The notes under the pieces were generated by a model. That model had not been told where the DNA came from and searched no databases. It saw nothing but the letters and a program-made list of their open reading frames with translations. DNA of 16,913 nucleotides from Rhizobacter sp. (GTDB lineage: Bacteria > Pseudomonadota > Gammaproteobacteria > Burkholderiales > Burkholderiaceae_C), in contig JANYFX010000362.1 in NCBI GenBank assembly GCA_025359585.1, positions 1 through 16,913 on the forward strand. Direction: 5' to 3'. Below, piece after piece: positions 8,028 to 15,340 of the stretch. Position 1 is the first letter of the stretch. Each line of letters opens with the position of its first letter. A program made the position numbers and the translations under genes.

Positions 8028-8596
8028 TCGGAAGGCTCACCGGCACGCTCGCGGGCAAGTCGCCACCGCAGATCCTGATCGACGTGAACGGCGTCGGCTA
8101 CGAGGTCGACGTGCCGATGAGCAGCTTCTACAACCTGCCCGCGCTCGGCGAGCGGGTGGTGCTGCTCACGCACCTCGTGGTGCGCGAAGACGCACAACTG
8201 CTGTTCGGTTTTCTCACCCATGACGAACGCGCCACCTTCCGGCTGCTCGTGAAGATCTCGGGCATCGGCCCGCGCATGGCGCTGTCGATTCTTTCCGGTC
8301 TGAGCATCAACGAACTCGCCCAGGCCGTGAGCCTGCAGGAAAGCGCGCGGCTGGTGAAGGTGCCCGGCATCGGCAAGAAAACCGCCGAGCGGCTGCTGCT
8401 CGAACTCAAGGGCAAGCTCGGCGACTCACTCGCGGCGCCCACCAGTGTCAACAGCGGCGCGCAAGGCGACATCCTGCAGGCACTGCTCGCGCTCGGCTAC
8501 AGCGACCGCGAAGCCAGCGCGGCGCTGAAGGCGCTGCCGGCCGATGCGGCCGTGAGCGACGGCATCAAACTGGCGTTGCGCGCGCTGGCCAAATAA
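8024..8596 (+). CDS. ruvA: Holliday junction branch migration protein RuvA
   Basis: RuvA binds Holliday junctions as a tetramer and loads the RuvB motor for branch migration in recombination and repair. The protein is 190 residues, a usual length: an N-terminal OB domain starting MIGRLTGTLAGKSP, tandem helix-hairpin-helix motifs (KISGIGPRMALSIL and KVPGIGKKTAERLL), then a flexible linker and the C-terminal RuvB-binding domain (ILQALLALGYSDREASAAL). The frame is open further upstream, but there it runs antisense-like through the regulator; the ATG at 8024 matches the family N-terminus. It overlaps the response-regulator stop by four bases. ruvC is not seen, and ruvB lies about 4.9 kb downstream, beyond a divergently oriented cassette. 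Only four bases separate the ruvA stop from the converging stop of the copper-chaperone gene. Confidence 0.97.
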   Translation: MIGRLTGTLAGKSPPQILIDVNGVGYEVDVPMSSFYNLPALGERVVLLTHLVVREDAQLLFGFLTHDERATFRLLVKISGIGPRMALSILSGLSINELAQAVSLQESARLVKVPGIGKKTAERLLLELKGKLGDSLAAPTSVNSGAQGDILQALLALGYSDREASAALKALPADAAVSDGIKLALRALAK

Positions 8597-8600
8597 GGTT

Positions 8601-9062
8601 TCAGTGTTTCATGCTGTGGTCGGCGCCAGGCGCCTCGACCTTCACGTCCACCGTCACCTCGCCGGCCTTCTCGAACTTCAGCTTGACCGGGAAACTTTCG
8701 CCGGCCTTCAGCGGCGCTTTCAGGCCGATGAACATCACGTGGTAACCGCCAGGCTTGAGCTCGACGGTCTTGCCGGCCTGCAGCTCGATGCCTTCGACCT
8801 GACGCATTTTCATCACGTCGCCTTCCATCTTCATCTCGTGCAGCTCGACGCTCTTGGAGACATCGGCGCTCACCGACAGCAGCTTGTCGTTGCCCCCGCC
8901 GTTGACGAACTTCATGAAGCCACCACCGGTCGGCTGCCCCGCCGCCGTGGCGCGCGCATACGGGTGGCCGATGGTGATGGCGCCGGCCTTGAATTCGTGG
9001 GCCTGCGCGGCAAAGGCGACGAGTGCGAAGGTGGTGCCGCAGATCAGGTTCTTGAGTGTCAT
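8601..9062 (-). CDS. PCu(A)C-family periplasmic copper chaperone (DUF461)
   Basis: A 153-residue secreted protein of the PCu(A)C family, which binds Cu(I) in the periplasm and helps deliver it to cytochrome oxidase or other copper acceptors. The signal peptide is residues 1-21 (cleavage near AQA-HEF). The family copper site is present with exact spacing: His75-X10-Met86-X21-His108-X-Met110, with extra Met77, Met79 and Met84 and a His/Met-containing tail (HSMKH). The frame continues upstream to 9110, but the start is placed at 9062 because the signal peptide begins there and AAGGAG lies 7 bases upstream. It is the last gene of the minus-strand metal cassette, 37 bases after the TonB-receptor stop. 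Confidence 0.94.
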   Translation of the reverse strand: MTLKNLICGTTFALVAFAAQAHEFKAGAITIGHPYARATAAGQPTGGGFMKFVNGGGNDKLLSVSADVSKSVELHEMKMEGDVMKMRQVEGIELQAGKTVELKPGGYHVMFIGLKAPLKAGESFPVKLKFEKAGEVTVDVKVEAPGADHSMKH

Positions 9063-9069
9063 GGAATGG

Positions 9070-9075
9070 CTCCTT
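9070..9075 (-). promoter_or_regulatory. Strong Shine-Dalgarno (AAGGAG) that fixes the PCu(A)C start
   Basis: The minus strand reads AAGGAG seven bases before the ATG at 9062. It decides between this start and the in-frame extension to 9110, and shows that the gene can be translated independently of the broken receptor upstream. Confidence 0.75.
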
Positions 9076-9099
9076 GGGGTGAAGGCGGGGGTGCGGGGA

Positions 9100-11463
9100 T
9101 CAAAGGTCATAGCGCAGTTCGGCGTTGAAGGTGCGCTGCGTGTACGGGTGAAAGGCCCAGTAGCTGCGGTTGCCGATATTGTCGATTCCCGCGCTGGCTT
9201 TCCAGCGCTTGTCGATGCGATATTGCACGCGCACGTCGGCCACCAGAAAACTGCTCACACCGGTATAGGTGAAGCCGTTCGGGTCGCTGTTGTCGAGCGT
9301 GCCGTACTGCTTGCCGCTGTAGCGCACGCCGCCGGTGAACGACCAGGCATCGTCGGGTCGCCAGGTGGTCAGCAGGTTGGCGCGCCACTTCGGCACGCGC
9401 GGCTGCCACTGGCCCACGCTCGCAGGGAACTTGTCGTTCTTCGTGATGATGGAGTCGGCATGCGTCAGGCTCGCGCTCAGGTCGAGACCCTTCAGGCCGA
9501 AGTCACTTGCCTGCGCGGCGAGTTCGAGGCCGGTGGTGCGCATCGCATCGATGTTCTGGATGTTGGTCACGTTGGGCGTGACGCTGACGTTGGTCTGCGA
9601 GTACAGCGCGTCCTGCGTGCGCTCGTGGAACAGCGTGGCACGCAGCAGGCCGACGCCGATGTCGTGCTCTGCCGTCAGCTCGCCGGTCCACGACTTTTCG
9701 GGCTTCAGGTTCGGGTCGTTGTTGACGATCGTGCCGGCACTGATCGAGCCCTGGTAGAGCTCGGCCACGGTCGGCATCCGCACCGCGCGGCCGACCGAGG
9801 CCTTGAAAGTCCAGTCGTCGAAGGGCGCGAACGACAACGCGGCCTTCGGCGAAAAGTGCGACTCGCTGCGTTCGACGAATGCCTTGGGCGGTGTCAACGA
9901 GCCATCGACGAACACGCTGTTGTCGGCGACCGAGCCGTTGAACGCACGCCAGTGCTCGAAGCGCCCGCCGACCACCGCCTTCCACGTCGGGCTGAAGCGC
10001 CACGCGTCTTGCGCCCAGGCACTGGTCAGCGTGGTGTTGCCGTTGAATGCCGAAAACCGCGAGCCGGCCTCGCCGCCGAGCCAGTCGGTGGTGTTCGACA
10101 CCAGCGTGCGCAGCTTGAACGCGTCGCACTGCAAGCCGCCTTCGGCGATGTGCTCACCCTGCGGCCCGTCGGGCCGCCAGATGCCCTTGAGCGCCAGCGT
10201 GTTCCAGCCGGTGCCTTTCAGGTCGGTGATGCGGCCCGCGCCGCCCTGCGCCGCCGCCGGAAGGAATGCGGTTGGCAGCGGTGAGCGCACTTCGTCTTTG
10301 GCGTAGTCGTACAGGCTCGCAGCCGCCTCCCAGTCCCAGGTGCCGCGGGTGTTGCTCTTCACGCTCAGACCGTGCGCCAGGTGTTCGAGCTTGCCGTGGC
10401 TCGGCGCGAAGTCACTGCCGGTCAGGGTGTAGTCGCGGCCGTCGATGTTGACCTTCGGGTTCGCGGTGCTGCCGTAGACGGTGTTGCCGGCCGCATCGCG
10501 CAAATAACTGCTCACCTCGCGGTCGGCCTGGTTGGTCCAGAGGCCGAAAGTGTACGAAGCCCGCAGCGTGGGCGAGAAATCGTAGGCGAGCTTGAGCTTG
10601 GCGTGGTCTTGCACGGTGTGAATGCGGTTGGTGTCGCCGAGGATCAGCCAGTCCTGATTTTTCGGGTTCTTGTCGGCGACCGCGCCCGTGACCGGTGTGC
10701 CGGCCGTGCCGACGACACCTGACGAGACCAGCCGGTTCGCGAACGCGATCGGCTGGCCTGCGCTGTCGAGCCGGTTCACGTTGACCCACCACGACCAGTC
10801 GCCGGAGCGGCTGCCGAGCGAGGCGCTGCCGGCACCGCCGCTGAACCGGTCGTCGGTGCCGTAATAGCGGAACTGCTGCGTGAACCACTGCAACTTCATG
10901 TGGGCCTCGAAGGCCTTGGGCGAACGCGTGATGTAGTCGACCACCGCCCCGGCCGAGTTGCCCGAGTAGGCGGCCGAAAACGGGCCGTACAACACGTCGA
11001 CACGGTCGATCTCTTCGGGTGTGACGAGGCCCTAGCGCGGCGTGTAGCTCGCACCGTTGCCGAGCAGGTTCGACAGCAGGATGCCGTCTGCGAACACCAG
11101 CGAGCGCGCACTGTTGCCGGTGCCCGAAGCGCGCGTGGCGAGCACGGCGTGGTCGAAGTCGCCGATGTAGCGCTTGCGCACGTTCAGGCTCGGAAAGTAC
11201 TTGAGCACGTCTTCGGAATCGGTGGCGTTGATGGTCTGTTCGATCTGCGCGCCGGTGATGCTTTGGGTGGTCGTCGGGATCTCGGTCGGCATGGTCGCGG
11301 GGCGAATGCCGACGACCTCGACGCGGTTGAGTGTCGGCACGGCGCCGGCTGCCACCTGGCGCGGTTCGTCGGCCGTGTGTTGCGCACGGCTTGCGGCAGG
11401 CAGTGCGAGCAAGGCTGCAGTGGCGAGCACCGAGAAGCGAAATCGTGGGAAGGTGTTGTTCAT
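9100..11463 (-). pseudogene. TonB-dependent outer-membrane receptor (putative copper/metal uptake) with in-frame amber stop
   Basis: A receptor of about 787 codons: a signal peptide (1-28, cleavage near SRA-QH), a plug domain (about 50-175: TQSITGAQIEQT..., later PEEIDRVDVLYGPFSAAYSGNSAG) and a 22-strand-type barrel ending TFNAELRYDL. One reading frame runs the whole length, but codon 144 is TAG (11032-11034). The context is ASYTPR-stop-GLVTPEEIDRV; in this family I expect Trp (TGG) there, so one G-to-A change on the coding strand explains it. Nothing else is damaged, which suggests a recent lesion, a sequencing error or suppression. The downstream part has no signal peptide or ribosome-binding site and would not make a receptor alone. 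The metal role is inferred from its operon partners (PCu(A)C, PepSY, DUF2946). Confidence 0.88.
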
Positions 11464-11505
11464 GGTTTTTTTCTGAAGAAGTTTGTGGGGTGGCGGGCCT
11501 GCGGC

Positions 11506-12870
11506 TCAAGCCACCGTCGAAGGGGAAAAGCGGCGGCGCCAGGCCAGCGCGGCGAGCTCGATGCCGATGAAGACCACGACGCTGATGCCGAACACCGGCA
11601 TCAGCACGGCGAGCAGCGCTGTCAGTGGCCACAGCCAGAGCGGCACGGCGCGCAGTTGCCGCGCGCTCAGCGCCGGAGCACCGACGCGCCGCGCCGGCCG
11701 GCGCTTCCACCACATCACGAAGCCCGAGACCACCGCGAAGATCGCAGCGAGCGCGGACGCGGCGATCACCGCCTGGTTCCACACGCCGAACTCGGCGCGG
11801 TGAAACGGGATACCGACCGCCGTGGCCTTGGCCAGCAAGGGCAGCTCGCGCCAGCCCGAGCGGTAGAGGACGCGTGCGTCACCGGCATCGATCGACAGGC
11901 TCAGACGCTGGGTCGGGTCGTCGCGGGCGAGGGTGTCGACGCGCCACGTGCCTTGTGCGCCTTTGGGCAGCGTCAACTGCAGCGGCGCGCCGATGCCCAA
12001 GGCATCTCGCTCGGCACGGGCCACGTCGAACACACGCTGCACGCTCACGCGCGGCGCATCGGCGGCGATGGTCGAACGCAGATCGGCCGGGGGCTTCGGG
12101 CTGTTCTGGCCGAGCGTCTGTTGCGCTGCGCGGAAGTTGTCGCCCGCGTGGCGCGACCAGGTCAGGCCGGTCACCAGCACCACGATCAGCAGCGCGCTCA
12201 TCACGACACCCACGCTCGTGTGCAGCTCGCGCCAGCTCGCGCGGCCGCGACCGAAGCGCGGAACCAGAGCGCGCCAGCCCGGCCCGCCGTGCGCGGCCGA
12301 GCGTGGCCACCACATCGTGATGCCGGTGGCGAACATCAGCAGCATCCAGCTCGCCGCGAGCTCGATCGGCCAGCGCCAGCCGTCGCCTTGCAGGAAGCTC
12401 GAATGCAGCTTGCGCGCCCAGTTCCTGAAGCGCTCCATGTCGGCGAGCTGGCCCACCACCTGCGCGCTGGCCGGGTTCACGTAAACGGTGCGGCCTTGGG
12501 GCAAACCGGGCGTGTGTTGTGCCTCGCCGGCGTGGCCGGCGTGCGTGCCGACCATTGGCGCGGGCTGGGCGAACAGCACTTGCGTGGTGTCGCCGGGCGC
12601 CGCAGCGGGAACGATGCTGCGCGCCGACCCGCCTGGCAGCGCTGCGATGGCAGCGGCGAGCTGCGCGTCGAGCGTCTGCGTGCGCGGGCCGACCGGCACC
12701 CGGTCGACATCGGCGTGCACCCGCGCTTCGATCTGCGGCGTGAAGACGTAGAGCAGGCCGGTCCCGGCAGCGAACAAGACCAGCGGCGCGGTGCAGAGCC
12801 CGGCCCAGAAGTGCGCGCGCCAGAACAGGCGGTGCAGGCCGGCACGGGCCGGCGTTTGTGCAGAAGACAT
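11506..12870 (-). CDS. PepSY-associated transmembrane protein (PepSY_TM family, possible metal/siderophore reductase)
   Basis: A 454-residue inner-membrane protein. Membrane segments lie at about 21-43, 168-188, 218-237, 365-388 and 409-444 (the last perhaps two helices). A PepSY-like periplasmic region spans 44-165 and a second 240-360. Each early helix is bordered by a conserved His: His20 (RAHFWAG), His156 (KLHSSF), His217 (ELHTSVG) and His357 (PFHRAEFG), the pattern of PepSY_TM proteins, some of which carry haem and reduce imported metal complexes. The first loop holds a small Met/His cluster (Met106, His110, His113, His119). ATG at 12870 has an AGGA ribosome-binding site 7 bases away. 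It lies 42 bases before the TonB-receptor gene and is probably its inner-membrane partner; the reductase role is inference. Confidence 0.88.
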   Translation of the reverse strand: MSSAQTPARAGLHRLFWRAHFWAGLCTAPLVLFAAGTGLLYVFTPQIEARVHADVDRVPVGPRTQTLDAQLAAAIAALPGGSARSIVPAAAPGDTTQVLFAQPAPMVGTHAGHAGEAQHTPGLPQGRTVYVNPASAQVVGQLADMERFRNWARKLHSSFLQGDGWRWPIELAASWMLLMFATGITMWWPRSAAHGGPGWRALVPRFGRGRASWRELHTSVGVVMSALLIVVLVTGLTWSRHAGDNFRAAQQTLGQNSPKPPADLRSTIAADAPRVSVQRVFDVARAERDALGIGAPLQLTLPKGAQGTWRVDTLARDDPTQRLSLSIDAGDARVLYRSGWRELPLLAKATAVGIPFHRAEFGVWNQAVIAASALAAIFAVVSGFVMWWKRRPARRVGAPALSARQLRAVPLWLWPLTALLAVLMPVFGISVVVFIGIELAALAWRRRFSPSTVA

Positions 12871-12977
12871 GGGGTCGTCCTGAACAGGCTCCGGCAGACA
12901 AGCGCCGGCAGCAACACACGAGGCCCTGTGACTCGCGGCCTTCTCAGGCAGCGATCAACGGACCGGCGGAGTGAGGT

Positions 12978-13373
12978 TCAGGAAAGGGTCGGCGGCCCGT
13001 GCTTGAGCCGCGCCACCCAGGTGGCGCAGGCATCGGGCGCTTGCGAAGACGGGTGGGCACGTGGTGCGGCAGCCTCATGCAACGGCACCGGTGCGAGCAC
13101 GAGCGAGGGCGGCTCGGGCGGTGCCAGCGAAGCCAATGCGGTCAGCGCGCAATGCTCGCCACCGTGCTGCGACATCGGCTCGGGCGCAGGCTGTTGCCCC
13201 GACGATTCGAGCGGCACCAGCGAGACGCCGTAGACCGTGCACACCTCGACCAGCGTCTTGCCCTGCAGCTCGGCAGAAGCCGTGGCAAGCAACGGCATGG
13301 CGGCCTTGAGCAGCAACGCCATCGCGAAGGCCCAAAGGGCCAAGCGGCGGGACAGGGGCTGACGGATCTTCAC
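12978..13373 (-). CDS. DUF2946 family small protein (possible CruR-like copper-responsive upstream ORF)
   Basis: A 131-residue protein with one N-terminal hydrophobic helix (about 11-34, LALWAFAMALLLKAAMPLLA), then VEVCTVYGV (Cys45) and a His/Cys segment SQHGGEHCALT (His70, His74, Cys75). The helix, VCT-G motif and His/Cys region are the DUF2946 pattern. In most members the last motif is CxxC; here the fourth position is Thr78 (codon ACC), so that site is incomplete. It heads the cassette, 107 bases before PepSY. In Bordetella a DUF2946 protein (CruR) is, to my knowledge, an upstream ORF that controls a TonB-receptor operon in response to copper, so a cis-regulatory role is possible here. The start is uncertain: GTG at 13373 fits the family; an in-frame GTG at 13430 would give 150 residues. 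Confidence 0.75.
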   Translation of the reverse strand: MKIRQPLSRRLALWAFAMALLLKAAMPLLATASAELQGKTLVEVCTVYGVSLVPLESSGQQPAPEPMSQHGGEHCALTALASLAPPEPPSLVLAPVPLHEAAAPRAHPSSQAPDACATWVARLKHGPPTLS

Positions 13374-13501
13374 GGTTTCAATTCTGGCGCATGGCGCGGC
13401 CGACGTGTGGAAGAAAAGCCGCACGCGCACCCCTCAGATCGATTGGGGAGCCACCCCACCCGTCGAAAGGCAGCGATGGATTCGCCGCAGCGCCTGCAGC
13501 C

Positions 13502-13507
13502 GATAAT
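13502..13507 (+). promoter_or_regulatory. Probable -10 element (GATAAT) of ruvB, near-leaderless
   Basis: GATAAT differs from TATAAT at one position and ends 5 bases before the ruvB ATG at 13513. A poor -35 candidate (TTCGCC, 13481-13486) is 15 bases upstream. No Shine-Dalgarno precedes ruvB, so transcription starting at or beside the ATG is plausible. ruvB needs its own promoter because the gene to its left is divergent. The rest of this 139-base divergent gap shows only a 5-bp inverted repeat, TGGGG/CCCCA at 13444-13458. Confidence 0.4.
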
Positions 13508-13512
13508 GAAGC

Positions 13513-14568
13513 ATGTCGATCCAGACCGATGATTTCGAACCCGCTCGCCGCGTCGTCAGCGCCGCGCCCGCGTCGCCCAACGAAGAAGCCATCGAACGTG
13601 CGCTGCGCCCAAAGGGCCTGGCCGAATACGTGGGCCAGGCCAAGGCGCGCGAGCAGCTCGAAATCTTCATCGGTGCCGCCAAGAAACGCGGCGAGGCGAT
13701 GGACCACGTGTTGTTGTTCGGCCCGCCGGGCCTGGGCAAGACCACGCTCTCGCACATCATCGCCAACGAACTCGGCGTGAACCTGCGATCGACCTCGGGC
13801 CCGGTGCTCGAAAAGCCGAAAGACCTGGCCGCGATCCTGACGAATCTGGAGCGCAACGACGTGCTCTTCATCGACGAGATTCACCGCCTCTCGCCGATCG
13901 TCGAAGAAATCCTCTACCCGGCGCTGGAGGACTACCAGATCGACATCATGATCGGCGAAGGCCCGGCCGCGCGTTCGATCAAGATCGACCTGCAGCCCTT
14001 CACGCTGATCGGCGCGACCACGCGCGCCGGCATGCTGACCAACCCGTTGCGCGACCGCTTCGGCATCGTCGCGCGGCTGGAGTTCTACACGCCCGAAGAA
14101 CTCGCGCGCATCGTGCGGCGCTCGGCCGGCCTGCTGAACGTGCCGACCGACGACGAAGGTGCGTTCGAGATCGCGCGCCGCTCACGTGGCACCCCCCGCA
14201 TCGCCAACCGTTTGTTGCGCCGGGTGCGTGACTATGCCGACGTGAAAGCCGACGGCCGCATCGTCAAGGCACTGGCCGACAAGGCGCTGAAGATGCTCGA
14301 CGTCGATTCGCAAGGCCTGGACGTGATGGACCGCAAGATCCTGGAGGCGATCGTGCACCGCTTCGACGGCGGCCCGGTCGGCCTGGACAACGTGGCCGCA
14401 GCCATCGGCGAAGAGCGCGACACGATCGAAGACGTGATCGAGCCTTATCTGATCCAGCAGGGTTACCTGCAGCGCACACCGCGCGGGCGGGTGGCCACGC
14501 CGTCGGCCTACCGGCACCTGGGGGTCACGCCACCGAAGGCATCGGGCGACGACTTGTTCGAAGGCTGA
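13513..14568 (+). CDS. ruvB: Holliday junction branch migration ATPase RuvB
   Basis: RuvB is the hexameric AAA+ motor that drives branch migration with RuvA. The protein is 351 residues, full length. Walker A is GPPGLGKT at 70-77 and Walker B is LFIDEIH (Asp121, Glu122). Also present are sensor 1 (GATTRAGML), the arginine-containing NPLRDRFGIV stretch, and the C-terminal winged-helix domain (IEPYLIQQGYLQRTPRGRVAT). All motifs are intact. The ATG at 13513 gives the usual MSIQTDDFEP N-terminus, and no ribosome-binding site is seen. Normally ruvB lies directly beside ruvA; here about 4.9 kb of opposite-strand cassette separates them, so it must be transcribed from its own promoter. It converges on the TPR-like remnant after 42 bases. 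Confidence 0.98.
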   Translation: MSIQTDDFEPARRVVSAAPASPNEEAIERALRPKGLAEYVGQAKAREQLEIFIGAAKKRGEAMDHVLLFGPPGLGKTTLSHIIANELGVNLRSTSGPVLEKPKDLAAILTNLERNDVLFIDEIHRLSPIVEEILYPALEDYQIDIMIGEGPAARSIKIDLQPFTLIGATTRAGMLTNPLRDRFGIVARLEFYTPEELARIVRRSAGLLNVPTDDEGAFEIARRSRGTPRIANRLLRRVRDYADVKADGRIVKALADKALKMLDVDSQGLDVMDRKILEAIVHRFDGGPVGLDNVAAAIGEERDTIEDVIEPYLIQQGYLQRTPRGRVATPSAYRHLGVTPPKASGDDLFEG

Positions 14569-14610
14569 CTCGACACCGGTGGCGCCGCCATGCGCTGCCG
14601 AACCCCGCCC

Positions 14611-15297
14611 TCAAAGCCGGGACGGCACGTGAACGCCACGCTCGCCGAGGCACAAGACGACGATCTCGTCCTGATCGAGGCGCTCTCCTTCTTTCTGCCA
14701 ACGCGACACGTCCACGACCGAAACGGCCGAGTCTGAAATGGCGCGTTCCAGGTTCGTGCGAGCGCGGTCGAAGACAGGCGTGTTCGACAGGCCCATGCGG
14801 GCGACTTGCGTCCGCGCCGCACCGTCCAGCCTGATCGCATCGGCGACGCGCCCCTGAAGGTACGCGAGCCACGCAAACACGCTGAGCATGTGCGGCAGCA
14901 TGTCGTCGGTGAGCCAGCCGGTCATCGCCTGCCGCGCGATGTCACGGGCTTCGTCGAGCCTGCCCAGAAATGTCGAAGCGATCATGGTCGCCCGGAAGGT
15001 GATGTTTCGAACCGCCGGGCTCGGACGGCGGCACAAGACATCGGCCGCGACCGACAGGGCTTCTTCGTCTCGTTCGGCACCGATCAGGGACATGCAAAGG
15101 TTGCTGAGCACGTTCAGCACGACATCGCTCTCGTCCGGTTCGAACTCCAGAAGCGCCGCGGCGCTCCTGAACGATGAAACCGATGCCTCGAACCTGCCCA
15201 GGTCCGCTTCCACGCCGCCCTGCAGATTGAGCCGCAGCGCGATCGCCCGGGCGGGCCAGGCAAACCCAGCTGCCGCGCGGCATTCTCTTGCCCTGAG
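14611..15297 (-). pseudogene. C-terminal remnant of a TPR-like protein (5' end missing)
   Basis: The reading frame ends at TGA 14611-14613. From the first usable start (GTG at 15213) it would make 200 residues of amphipathic helices that look like tetratricopeptide repeats (SVSSFRSAAALLEF...; EEALSVAADVL; LDEARDIARQAM; GRVADAIRLDG). The same helical, coding-like pattern continues upstream of 15213 without a start codon (LRARECRAAAGFAWPARAIALRL, bases 15297 to about 15229), so the GTG is probably internal and the real gene has lost its 5' part near the end of livM. The tail, RWQKEGERLDQDEIVVLCL, resembles the W-x-x-G...L...E..V.L.L ending of some large helix-turn-helix/ATPase/TPR regulators, but I cannot name the family with certainty. 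It may be untranslated debris or a small hypothetical protein. Confidence 0.55.
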
Positions 15298-15310
15298 CTG
15301 GCTCGACGTG

Positions 15311-15330
15311 CGCCGGGCCGCGGCTCGGCG
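15311..15330. other. GC-rich inverted repeat after livM
   Basis: CGCCGGGCC (15311-15319) faces GGCTCGGCG (15322-15330), eight of nine bases complementary. It starts 11 bases past the livM stop, as a terminator would, but the loop is only two bases and no T-run follows on the minus strand. It could be a Rho-independent-like pause or a relic of the junction that removed the 5' end of the TPR gene. Confidence 0.3.
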
Positions 15331-15340
15331 ATCTGCAGGC

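Noticed and set aside
8854..10284. 476-codon plus-strand open frame
   Set aside because: Antisense to the PCu(A)C and TonB-receptor genes, both of which have clear family motifs; no motif of its own.
9103..10995. Downstream part of the TonB receptor as an independent gene from a GTG at 10995
   Set aside because: The GTG codes for the Val of the conserved plug motif VDVLYGPF; there is no ribosome-binding site or signal peptide, and half of the plug would be missing.
10900..13233. 777-codon open frame on the plus strand
   Set aside because: It is antisense to the TonB receptor, PepSY and DUF2946 genes, is rich in Arg, Ala, Gly and His as antisense frames of GC-rich genes are, and shows no domain or signal.
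13444..13458. TGGGG/CCCCA inverted repeat in the divergent gap before ruvB as an operator
   Set aside because: Only five base pairs with no second copy nearby; expected by chance in DNA this GC-rich.
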